Shown: positions 20,266-27,358 of the stretch, one piece after another
Layout: each line of letters begins with the position of its first letter
Position numbering within the stretch: position 1 is the first letter of the stretch
Assembly (NCBI GenBank): GCA_025062295.1
Contig: JANXAJ010000014.1
Location: 1-50,786, forward strand
From: Bacteroidia bacterium
Lineage (GTDB): Bacteria; Bacteroidota; Bacteroidia; SpSt-205
DNA: 50,786 nt
Direction: 5' to 3'
Notes under the pieces: generated by a model
The model's input: only the letters and a program-made list of their open reading frames with translations
Database searches by the model: none
What the model was told of the DNA's origin: nothing
Translations under genes and position numbers: made by a program

Positions 20266-20721
20266 TCACTGAATGCCTCGCACCTTTTTCACGAAACTTA
20301 TCATCTGCTCAGTGTCAATAAAAAGGTAGTACATCATGAAAGCCACAATCACAAGCAAGACTGCAAAAAGCACAATCAGCATCATGCGAGTACGTCCCAT
20401 TCGGTCATAAAGGATATCTCGCTCTTGTGCTTTCTTATGGACTTCCTTTTGCTGATGTTGAATCTGACGCTCTAATCCTTCTACTTCACTGCTTAGGGCT
20501 TTTCGCTGGAGCTCAAGCTGAGCCCGAGCCTTCTCCAGCTTGGTCTCCAGTTGAGTGGCTTGATGAGTGAGCACTTGCACCACCTTCAGAAGGTTTTCAT
20601 AGTTTTCCACCAGCTGAGCATAGGCTTCTCTCCAATCTTGGGGCGTGAGTCCGCCTCGCTCTGCGCGCGCCCGTGCTTCTTCTAAAAAGGCTGTTTCTTC
20701 AACGAAGTATTGATCTCTCAT
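20266..20721 (-). CDS. Coiled-coil single-TM protein, paralogue 1
   Basis: The 151-aa protein consists of a coiled coil (about residues 35-110) with many Gln, Glu and Lys heptad positions, a membrane helix at about 113-135 (LIVLFAVLLVIVAFMMYYL) and a short C-terminal tail. It overlaps siaC-2 by 4 nt. No domain family is recognisable. With its duplicate downstream it is the only membrane component in this stretch besides the PP2C sensor, so it may be a membrane partner or output of the SiaB/SiaC switch. This is inference from position. Confidence 0.8.
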   Translation of the reverse strand: MRDQYFVEETAFLEEARARAERGGLTPQDWREAYAQLVENYENLLKVVQVLTHQATQLETKLEKARAQLELQRKALSSEVEGLERQIQHQQKEVHKKAQERDILYDRMGRTRMMLIVLFAVLLVIVAFMMYYLFIDTEQMISFVKKVRGIQ

Positions 20722-21092
20722 ACTGGCACGAGCTCAAAAGGGACATCTAAAAGCGCCTGATAATCCTGTCCTGTCTCCGCCATGTCTTCATCATCTGCAT
20801 CATAGTGCCAGCGAATCAGCACCCGATGCCCGTTCTTATGCATGCGCTCCAGCTTTCGGAAAATGTCCAATAGACACTTAGAAGAGCTTGTATTGAAATA
20901 CTCCAGCTGAAACTTGAATACTGTCTCCGAAAGAGGGGTCTTACTATATTCTTCCACCCAATCCAGCACCTTTCTATAAAATCCGATGGCATCTTCTGGG
21001 ATGCTTCGTCCCGTAATCTCAAATATGCCAAGGTCGGCATTGAGGATAACCTTAGGCGTTTTTGAAGTAGGCTCAATAACGAGGTTTCGCAT
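20718..21092 (-). CDS. SiaC family regulatory phosphoprotein (DUF1987), copy 2
   Basis: The 124-aa protein carries the SiaC signature: TPKVILN near the start, GRSIPEDAIGFY, EYFNTSSSK and the Asp/Glu-rich ending YDADDEDMAETGQDYQ. In Pseudomonas aeruginosa SiaC is phosphorylated by SiaB on Thr68 and dephosphorylated by the PP2C enzyme SiaA. The unphosphorylated form activates the cyclase SiaD. Counting here puts the NTSS threonine at residue 68 as well. It follows siaB-2 after 17 nt and overlaps the coiled-coil gene by 4 nt. A -7 box lies 8 nt before the start. Confidence 0.9.
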   Translation of the reverse strand: MRNLVIEPTSKTPKVILNADLGIFEITGRSIPEDAIGFYRKVLDWVEEYSKTPLSETVFKFQLEYFNTSSSKCLLDIFRKLERMHKNGHRVLIRWHYDADDEDMAETGQDYQALLDVPFELVPV

Positions 21093-21100
21093 GGGCTGGG

Positions 21101-21108
21101 CAAAGTTA
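21101..21108 (-). promoter_or_regulatory. Internal -7 box before siaC copy 2
   Basis: TAACTTTG on the minus strand ends 8 nt before the ATG of siaC-2, overlapping the end of siaB-2. It may allow siaC-2 and the coiled-coil genes to be expressed apart from the kinases. Confidence 0.5.
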
Positions 21109-21109
21109 T

Positions 21110-21673
21110 TTACTTCTCAGGGATACGGGACACACGAGCCTCTAAGCTAAAGAAGGAATACCTGTCATTCACAGGATGAAAATCGTACCCCAGACGCTGA
21201 CCTGACTTCCGAGCAATGTCTATCATGCCTAAGCCTGCCGTTCCCTTTTCACTGAAGCCAGTACCTGTCAGAACTTCTTGATAAAGCTGCTTGAGTTCCT
21301 CTTTTGTAGCCCGATTGATGCGGTCTAATCGAGACTTGAGCTCTGGAATGCGATCATTCAGCACGTGGTTCCCTGTAATGATATAGTAATCTTTCTCCTC
21401 TCGTCCAATCATGAGGAGAGCCGTTTTATCCCGCACGGGGTTGGAGGGGTCTGTGGGGGGTAAAGCATCCAAATGATGATACACATTCTGCAAGCACTCC
21501 ACCATCACATTAAAGACTCGTTTCTTGACCTTTCTATCCTCTCCCTCCCCCTCTAACTTATTCTCTACCATCTGTAAAATAGAGGATACAAGGTCGGCGG
21601 TTACTTCCCCCTGATAGACAAAGATAATGTTATTAAGCTGCATGTTTTTATAGTAGCTATAAGTCATGCTCAT
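21110..21673 (-). CDS. SiaB family protein kinase, copy 2 (intact motifs)
   Basis: The 187-aa protein matches SiaB (GHKL-type Ser/Thr kinase). The N-box region reads VMVECLQNVYHH, with Asn63 and the two His at 66-67. The G-rich ATP-lid region reads EKGTAGLGMIDIARKSG at about 142-158. It ends FFSLEARV, as SiaB proteins do. It should phosphorylate a SiaC partner on Thr68 in the cytoplasm. It lies between the two siaC genes, 5 nt after siaC-1 and 17 nt before siaC-2. Compared with copy 1 it keeps the nucleotide-binding residues, so it is the more likely active kinase. Confidence 0.88.
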   Translation of the reverse strand: MSMTYSYYKNMQLNNIIFVYQGEVTADLVSSILQMVENKLEGEGEDRKVKKRVFNVMVECLQNVYHHLDALPPTDPSNPVRDKTALLMIGREEKDYYIITGNHVLNDRIPELKSRLDRINRATKEELKQLYQEVLTGTGFSEKGTAGLGMIDIARKSGQRLGYDFHPVNDRYSFFSLEARVSRIPEK

Positions 21674-21678
21674 AGGCT

Positions 21679-22062
21679 CTATGATTGGACTTTTACAGAA
21701 AGTTCTATTGGAAGGTTGAGGAGTGCTTGATAGTCTTGTCCTGTCTCTTCCATGTCTTCATCATCTTCATCATAGTACCACGTCACTCGTACCTCATGCC
21801 CCGCTGCATGAATAGCCTCTAATCGCTTGAGGACTTCAAGGATATTCTTTGAGCTGCTTGTGTTGAAATACTCCAAGTCAAATCGCACGTGGGTAACGGG
21901 GAGTGGCTGCTTTGAGTATTCTTCTAACCATGCGAAAATGGGTGTATAAAAACCTACAGAGTCCTCAGGAATACTTCTACCAGAAAATTCAAATATCCCA
22001 TTCTCTGGGTCTAATATGACCCGAGGAGTCTTGTGTGTAGACTCTATTCGTAGAGCTTCCAT
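21679..22062 (-). CDS. SiaC family regulatory phosphoprotein (DUF1987), copy 1
   Basis: The 127-aa protein is closely similar to copy 2 along its whole length. It has TPRVILD, the segment GRSIPEDSVGFY, EYFNTSSSK with the phosphoacceptor at Thr68, and YYDEDDEDMEETGQDYQ near the end. Both copies thus keep the phosphosite. It begins 5 nt after siaB-1 and ends 5 nt before siaB-2. Differences concentrate in the surface around residues 41-60 and the C-terminus, which would allow different partners. Confidence 0.9.
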   Translation of the reverse strand: MEALRIESTHKTPRVILDPENGIFEFSGRSIPEDSVGFYTPIFAWLEEYSKQPLPVTHVRFDLEYFNTSSSKNILEVLKRLEAIHAAGHEVRVTWYYDEDDEDMEETGQDYQALLNLPIELSVKVQS

Positions 22063-22067
22063 AGGCT

Positions 22068-22643
22068 TTATGAATTGTTTTTTCGGATTCTAGCCTCCAG
22101 TGAAAAAAAAGACTCAAAGTCATCCAAGTACTCAAAGTTGTAATGCAAGAAGTCATGCGATTTTCGGGCTAGGTCTAATATACTAATTGAAGGAACTCCT
22201 CCGATGTGGGGGGGAATACTGTGGGTGGCTTTTCCTTGAAGAAGATGATGGTAGGCATCTCGCAGCTCTTCAGAAGAGCAGGTATTTACCCAGTCGATGA
22301 AAGATTTGATAGCATACACTGAATCTCCTCGCACCCGGCGTCCCACACTTACAGCATATAAATAAGGTAGCTGGCGAACAAGTAAAACAGCACCGCCTCT
22401 CTCAACATCATCTCCTATGGTAAAGGATTCCACCATGATATTGAAGAGCTTCTTGCTAATGCGTCTATCTTCTCTAGAATCCTCTAGGCGATATTCTACA
22501 AGATTGAGTACGTCAACGATGAGATCCGGAGTTATAGGACCATTATATATAAAAACCACACTATTATCCAGCATGTTTCGGTATAGAGGATAAGCGTAGC
22601 TTAGGGCTGGCTCATGTAAGAGCTCGGACTCAGTAGCAACCAT
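22068..22643 (-). CDS. SiaB-like protein, copy 1, with lost ATP-binding motifs
   Basis: The 191-aa protein aligns with SiaB copy 2 at both ends: FIYNGPITPDLIVDVLNLVEYRLE, then KKLFNIMVES, later LDLARKS and FFSLEARI. The N-box is gone. Where copy 2 has ECLQNVYHH, this protein reads ESFTIGDDV, with about ten residues fewer afterwards. The Gly-rich lid GTAGLG is replaced by GGVPSIS. The frame is uninterrupted, so this is not a broken gene but a diverged one. I infer a pseudokinase that may bind SiaC without phosphorylating it. It follows the PP2C gene after 24 nt and has its own promoter boxes. Confidence 0.83.
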   Translation of the reverse strand: MVATESELLHEPALSYAYPLYRNMLDNSVVFIYNGPITPDLIVDVLNLVEYRLEDSREDRRISKKLFNIMVESFTIGDDVERGGAVLLVRQLPYLYAVSVGRRVRGDSVYAIKSFIDWVNTCSSEELRDAYHHLLQGKATHSIPPHIGGVPSISILDLARKSHDFLHYNFEYLDDFESFFSLEARIRKNNS

Positions 22644-22651
22644 ATCCGCTA

Positions 22652-22659
22652 CAAAGATA
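22652..22659 (-). promoter_or_regulatory. Internal promoter before siaB copy 1
   Basis: On the minus strand TATCTTTG ends 8 nt before the siaB-1 ATG. A TTTG lies 17 nt upstream of the box, near the spacing of a -33 element. It could uncouple the SiaB/SiaC genes from the phosphatase gene in front. Confidence 0.55.
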
Positions 22660-22667
22660 GATAAACC

Positions 22668-25397
22668 TCATAAACGCAAACCTAAAACTGTAATATCGTC
22701 TGTAGGTGGTTTATCCCCCATCCATCCACGCAGTTCTTCTAAGAGCTTCTGATGCTGCTCGGCCATAGGTAGATGGACCCATGTCATGAGAAGTTCTCGA
22801 AACCGCCGATGAGAGAAGCGACGCTGCCCATCTGCACTAAACTGGTCTAAGTAGCCATCCGTATAGAGGTAGACTGCATCCCCGCTTTGGTAGGAAAAGG
22901 CATGAGTGGTAAAGCTTTTTACCTCATCCAACCAGAGGGCTCCTCCTAAACCTGTAGGGGCGCCAGGTACGAGAGACCAGCGTCCACTCTGGTACAAGAG
23001 TAGGGGACGATGAGCCCCTGCAAACCGAAGAAGACGGCGCTGGGGATCGATGCTGCACAGGGCTACATCCATTCCGTCCTGCATAGCTTCTTGTCCAGAG
23101 AGGAGCTGTCGCAGACGAGTATCCATGTATTGCAGAATAAGCGCAGGGTCGGTCAATTTTCGCTCATGCACCGCCGACTCAAGCAGAGTATACCCCAAAA
23201 AGGTCATAAATGCCCCTGGCACCCCATGCCCTGTACAGTCCACTACTGCGACTATTCGTTGTCCTTCCACTTCTCCGCACCAATAAAAGTCTCCCCCTAC
23301 TACATCCCGCAACCAATGCAGGACGAAGCTTTCAGGAAAAAGCGCTTGCACTCCTGCCTCCCCTATAAGAAGGGCTCCCTGGATCCGCCGAGCATAGGCA
23401 ATGCTCTCCATAATATCCCGATTCTTTTCCTCTAGCTCTCGCTTCTGCTCTTCTAAGACTTTACGAGCATGCTCTAAGCGAAGGTTCTGCAGATGAAGCT
23501 GTTCCTGGACCTGCCGCAATTCCGTAATGTCTTGCAGGAGAACAACCATCGTCTCTACCTCTCCGCCTGGTCCCACCTCAGGAATGCCTCGCACTGCCAT
23601 CCGCCGCATTCCATACACTGAAGGAAACCCTATCTCTGCAGACTGCACTTGGAGCGTGTCAAAAAGTTTGTGGATAAATTCCTCCCAAAACCGAACTTCC
23701 TCCAAAGAGAAGCCCACGGAATAAATTGTATTTCGGATATAGTGATTAGGCGAGTAGCCTGTATAGCGCTCAATCGTAGGATTCACGTAAAGAAAGCGCC
23801 CATCTCGGTCTGTCCGAAAAATAATGTCGGGCGAATTCTCTACGAGAGATTGGAATTTGAGGCGAGTCCGATATTGCTTCTCATACTCTACCTCCTCTGT
23901 AATGTCTCGTAGAATGAGAAGGATAGCTTCTATGCCAGGGGTAGAGAGATAATTACATCCGACCGCCTCTATCCAGAGAAGGTGTCCATCCTTATGAAAG
24001 TAGCGGAAGCGAATGGTGTGTGTAGAGCCCTCAGCGCTTAGAAGAGATTGGAAGTAGGCTCGGACTGCCTCTGCATCTGATTTGTCTACAGGACGGAAAA
24101 ATATTTGGAGCTCACTTTCTGAATAGCCCAATAGACGCTGGACACCAGGACTCAAGTAGCGGGGGCGACCTGTGGTGTCAAAAAATACGATTGCTTCCCG
24201 CAAATGAGCAACTACGATCTCCCATCGGTTCTGGGCTAAGGAGAGAAACCGCTCTACCCTCTGACGAGCCGATTCGGCATCCATGAGTTGGCGCTGAAGA
24301 TGCTCTTGGATTTCAGAGCTGGAGCGGAGGCGCTCTTCTTGCTCCTGTAGCGTTTGCTTTAGCATCAGAAGGGTGGATTCGTGTTTCTGCTGCTCTTGCA
24401 TTAGGTATTTCTGGCGCTCCAGCTCTTCTTGAAACAGATACCCCACTGCAAAGAAGGGGAGGAGTATGTCAGCGGCGGTTTGCTGGAAAGTATCCCATTC
24501 TGAAAAGGCTGCTAAGTCCCAAACGCCTCGGATGCTATCGCCTGCGATGACTGGAAGCACAGCCACTGCCTGTGGCGGGGCTTTTCCGAGGGCAGAGAGA
24601 GCCTCTAAATAGCCCTGTGGTAGGACGGAGAGCCATAGGGGTCGTCCTTCGCGAGCCACCTGGCCAATCCAGCCTTCTCCCATCGCAAAAATCTCGGGCG
24701 AACCCGTTGGATAGGCGTAGCTGTAAATGCGGCGGAGTTTATCTCCTTCTATTCGGTAAAAGGCCCCTAAAGATGCTCCCACCGCTCTGAGGAAAATAGG
24801 ACCAGCAGCTGAAAGGTAGCCTTCAGGCGAAGTGCTCTGCTGACTCAGACGGATAAAGGAGAGTGCTTCTTTCAGCAGAGCCTCGCGAAAATTGGCTTGT
24901 CGCTGAGTGTGCGTAACCACTTCTGTGAGCTGTAGGGCAAGCCGTCCTAGCGCAGGGGGCCATTCCGCTGCTATAGGGGAAAGGCTTTGCCGCTGATGTC
25001 GTATTACCTGTTGGATAAACTCTATGGCTTCCGACAAATCATCCGCTGCTTGCCAGATTTCAGCTGCTTCGCTGGGAAGAAGAGCTAAAGGTCGTCCCTG
25101 ATCAGACCCTTCCCAAAGTAAATGCCGAAGCCGGTCCCGAATCCGAAGAAGGGGACGCGCAATCCGAGCCCACCACCATAGCCCCACTCCAATAGAGACC
25201 CCAAGAAGGACGAGAAGCATACCATAGGCCCACAAGGACAATGCCCTGTCCCATCTTACCCATTCTACACTTCCGCTCAAAAGCATCATATCCCGCTGCG
25301 TCACGATCCATACCCCCACTAGGATAAGGAAGCCGACCGACCCTACAAGTACCGCTAATCCAAATCCTAAATACTCAGCGATGCCCCATCGCCGCAT
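22668..25397 (-). CDS. Membrane GAF-PAS-PAS sensor with SpoIIE/PP2C phosphatase domain (SiaA-like)
   Basis: The 909-aa protein has two N-terminal membrane helices (about 11-33 and 55-77) with a short outside loop and a HAMP-like linker. A GAF-like domain follows (about 170-330), then a coiled coil, a PAS domain (about 390-500), a second PAS domain (about 515-635), another coiled coil and a C-terminal PP2C domain. The PP2C metal motifs are DVVGGDFYW, VDCTGHGVPGAFM and YLYTDGYLDQF. Such phosphatases reverse GHKL-kinase phosphorylation of STAS or SiaC proteins. Encoded just before the siaB/siaC genes, it is the likely SiaC phosphatase, and it could also act on the STAS protein downstream. Its start overlaps the PEBP stop by one base. 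Confidence 0.9.
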   Translation of the reverse strand: MRRWGIAEYLGFGLAVLVGSVGFLILVGVWIVTQRDMMLLSGSVEWVRWDRALSLWAYGMLLVLLGVSIGVGLWWWARIARPLLRIRDRLRHLLWEGSDQGRPLALLPSEAAEIWQAADDLSEAIEFIQQVIRHQRQSLSPIAAEWPPALGRLALQLTEVVTHTQRQANFREALLKEALSFIRLSQQSTSPEGYLSAAGPIFLRAVGASLGAFYRIEGDKLRRIYSYAYPTGSPEIFAMGEGWIGQVAREGRPLWLSVLPQGYLEALSALGKAPPQAVAVLPVIAGDSIRGVWDLAAFSEWDTFQQTAADILLPFFAVGYLFQEELERQKYLMQEQQKHESTLLMLKQTLQEQEERLRSSSEIQEHLQRQLMDAESARQRVERFLSLAQNRWEIVVAHLREAIVFFDTTGRPRYLSPGVQRLLGYSESELQIFFRPVDKSDAEAVRAYFQSLLSAEGSTHTIRFRYFHKDGHLLWIEAVGCNYLSTPGIEAILLILRDITEEVEYEKQYRTRLKFQSLVENSPDIIFRTDRDGRFLYVNPTIERYTGYSPNHYIRNTIYSVGFSLEEVRFWEEFIHKLFDTLQVQSAEIGFPSVYGMRRMAVRGIPEVGPGGEVETMVVLLQDITELRQVQEQLHLQNLRLEHARKVLEEQKRELEEKNRDIMESIAYARRIQGALLIGEAGVQALFPESFVLHWLRDVVGGDFYWCGEVEGQRIVAVVDCTGHGVPGAFMTFLGYTLLESAVHERKLTDPALILQYMDTRLRQLLSGQEAMQDGMDVALCSIDPQRRLLRFAGAHRPLLLYQSGRWSLVPGAPTGLGGALWLDEVKSFTTHAFSYQSGDAVYLYTDGYLDQFSADGQRRFSHRRFRELLMTWVHLPMAEQHQKLLEELRGWMGDKPPTDDITVLGLRL

Positions 25398-25870
25398 CAG
25401 CGCTTATGACGCTTGTAGGTAACAAAAGTCTGGGCGTGTCCTATCACCTTATCGCCCATTAGCGACCGTATCTTCTCCCAAGAAACTGCTCCATTCAAGG
25501 GGAGAGGTTTCTTCAGTGCATATACTTCTGCTACGTACCGATGTGGTGAATCCCTCACAGGGGGGCATGGACCACCATATCCTACTTTCCCAAAGTCATT
25601 ATAGCCTTCCTGAACATCTCGGCTTCCTCGTCCGATTTGTGAGTTCTTGATATTGTAAGCTATCCAGTGAATGAAGGTATCCGCCGGAGCATCAGGGTCA
25701 TAAAGGCGGAGAACATATACTTGAGTCTCTTTTGGACTATTGCCCCATTGGATCAGCGGGGGGATGTCTCCTCCGTCGCAAGTGTGTTCTATTCCTATTT
25801 CTGCTCCGGGGGAGTAGTCCCCAATTTTGACCCACATCTGTCCCCATAGAAAAAGCGTCATGAGACTCAT
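25397..25870 (-). CDS. YbhB/YbcL (PEBP) family exported protein
   Basis: This PEBP protein shows IEHTCDGGDIPPLIQW, the ligand-site segment LRLYDPDAPADTFIHWIAYNI, and GYGGPCPP followed by HRY. The bacterial family is of uncertain function, although the eukaryotic relatives inhibit Raf kinase. The start at 25870 gives an ATGA overlap with the cheB stop and a short hydrophobic leader (MSLMTLFLWG). The open frame extends to 25897. It sits between cheB and the PP2C gene. Confidence 0.85.
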   Translation of the reverse strand: MSLMTLFLWGQMWVKIGDYSPGAEIGIEHTCDGGDIPPLIQWGNSPKETQVYVLRLYDPDAPADTFIHWIAYNIKNSQIGRGSRDVQEGYNDFGKVGYGGPCPPVRDSPHRYVAEVYALKKPLPLNGAVSWEKIRSLMGDKVIGHAQTFVTYKRHKR

Positions 25871-26454
25871 ACCGACAAAGTTAAGGCTTGGAGGCACACT
25901 TTGACGAGAGACTCACGGCGGAAACGAACCCTTGGTTCAAAAAGATTAAGGGCTGCTTCGGGCATAGTTGGAATTTCTGCATCGGAGGGCTCTTGGACAG
26001 CAGTAAAGTAACCCGCTTGATGCATAAGGTACATTCCATACGCTCCGTCTCGATTCGCTCCAGAGAGGAGAGCCGCTCCAGCTCGCTTCCAGCGAGCTCG
26101 CACCACAGACTCTAAAAGAACATCTATGCTTGGACGAGAAAAATGAACGGGTTCCTCTACAGATAGGCTGAAATAGCCTTCCGCTTCAACTAAAAGATGG
26201 TAATCGGCGGGTGCAATATAGACATGTCCCCCCTGAATGACCGTCTTGTCATCTGGCTCACTCATTTCCCATCCTTTTAGGTAACCTATTGCATCTATCA
26301 TACCCATCCGAGGAGAGCGTAAGCGATGAAGACATAGGACAATAGCTACATCTGAGTGATAAGGCATCTGATGAAGAAAGCTACGGATAGGATTGAAACT
26401 GCCGGCTGAGCCTCCCATCAGCCATAGATATACTTCCCTGCCCTGTGGCTTCAT
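25867..26454 (-). CDS. Stand-alone CheB methylesterase domain protein
   Basis: The 195-aa protein is only the catalytic domain of CheB. The nucleophile is in MGGSAGS (Ser16), the His in CLHR, and the Asp in LLSGANRDGAYGM. No receiver domain precedes it, so it cannot be controlled by CheA phosphotransfer in the usual way. CheB demethylates or deamidates glutamyl side chains of receptors. It overlaps cheR and the PEBP gene by 4 nt each. No chemoreceptor, CheA or CheW gene is in the window, so its target is open. It may modify the PP2C sensor or one of the coiled-coil proteins, but nothing in the sequence shows this. Confidence 0.87.
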   Translation of the reverse strand: MKPQGREVYLWLMGGSAGSFNPIRSFLHQMPYHSDVAIVLCLHRLRSPRMGMIDAIGYLKGWEMSEPDDKTVIQGGHVYIAPADYHLLVEAEGYFSLSVEEPVHFSRPSIDVLLESVVRARWKRAGAALLSGANRDGAYGMYLMHQAGYFTAVQEPSDAEIPTMPEAALNLFEPRVRFRRESLVKVCLQALTLSV

Positions 26455-27284
26455 CGCCGTTTGCGATAAATGCGTTCTACATCATTTATTGCCGCAAGAC
26501 GCTTGGCAGCTGTACACCAGAAAAGCGATTCCTTCGTCCCTATCATGAGGATTCCTCCGGTTACGAGACTCTCCACAAGCTTCGTTACAACGAGGTCCTG
26601 AAGAGCTGGCGTAAAGTAAATCAAAAGGTTCCTACATAGGATAATCTCAAATTCCTCAAAAGGTGCCTCCGTAACGATGTTATGCTTTAGAAATCTCACA
26701 TTCTTCAGAAGGGTTTTATCAAATACAAGCTCGTTGCCCTCCTCTTGTACATACTTTTCAAAAGGTATAGTGGGGAATACCTGATGAAAATTCTGCTTAT
26801 AAAGCCTTTTCAAACGGATAGGGTATCTTGCTGATTGGGCTTTTTCTAAAGATACTTCGTCTATGTCTGTGGCATAAATTTGAGCTCTTTCATAGAGATT
26901 AGATTCCTGAAGGAGGATAGCCATAGAAAGCACCTCTTCGCCTGTGGAAGCGCCTACATGCCAAATCCGAATCTCTGCCAAGCTAGAAAAAAAGGATAGA
27001 GCTTGCAGTCTAAGAGCAACCCATGCTGGCGGATCTCGGAAAAGCTCGGTTGTGGAGACCGTGATTTCGTTGATGAAGTACTTGATGTACTCTGGCTGGG
27101 TAAGGAGCCGGTGATTGAGGAGCGCAAGGGTAGGGAGTCCGTACTTCTTCATTACAGACCCTAGTCGTCTCTTGAGGGAGGCAGGAGCATAGCCGCTAAA
27201 GTCCAGTCCATATTGGGTGAGCATAATCTGCCTGAATTGCTCTAATTCAGCATCGGAGACTTCTGGAAGTAAATCGGCTAGCAT
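26451..27284 (-). CDS. CheR-type protein-glutamate methyltransferase
   Basis: The 277-aa protein has the N-terminal CheR helical domain (LKRRLGSVMKKYG) and the TELFRD segment. The SAM site is HVGASTGEEVLSMAI, with ATDID after it, and the C-terminal CRNLLIYF completes the pattern. CheR methylates glutamates on receptors. It is the first gene of the long operon and overlaps cheB by 4 nt. A near-match -7 box lies 5 nt upstream. CheR/CheB pairs away from chemotaxis genes are known in hybrid sensory proteins, and here the two are separate polypeptides. Confidence 0.9.
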   Translation of the reverse strand: MLADLLPEVSDAELEQFRQIMLTQYGLDFSGYAPASLKRRLGSVMKKYGLPTLALLNHRLLTQPEYIKYFINEITVSTTELFRDPPAWVALRLQALSFFSSLAEIRIWHVGASTGEEVLSMAILLQESNLYERAQIYATDIDEVSLEKAQSARYPIRLKRLYKQNFHQVFPTIPFEKYVQEEGNELVFDKTLLKNVRFLKHNIVTEAPFEEFEIILCRNLLIYFTPALQDLVVTKLVESLVTGGILMIGTKESLFWCTAAKRLAAINDVERIYRKRR

Positions 27285-27289
27285 CTGAA

Positions 27290-27297
27290 TAAAGGTA
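27290..27297 (-). promoter_or_regulatory. Candidate -7 box for the sixteen-gene operon
   Basis: TACCTTTA on the minus strand matches TAnnTTTG at all but the last base and ends 5 nt before the cheR ATG. No good -33 element was found. Confidence 0.4.
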
Positions 27298-27358
27298 GAG
27301 AAGAAGTGAAGAAGCCTACCTCAGGGCAAAGTAGTTGGCAGAAAGCACCTCTTCCCTT

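Noticed and set aside
20266-21092. Coiled-coil proteins as chemoreceptor fragments serving CheR/CheB
   Set aside because: They lack the conserved receptor hairpin-tip sequence and have a C-terminal, not N-terminal, membrane helix.
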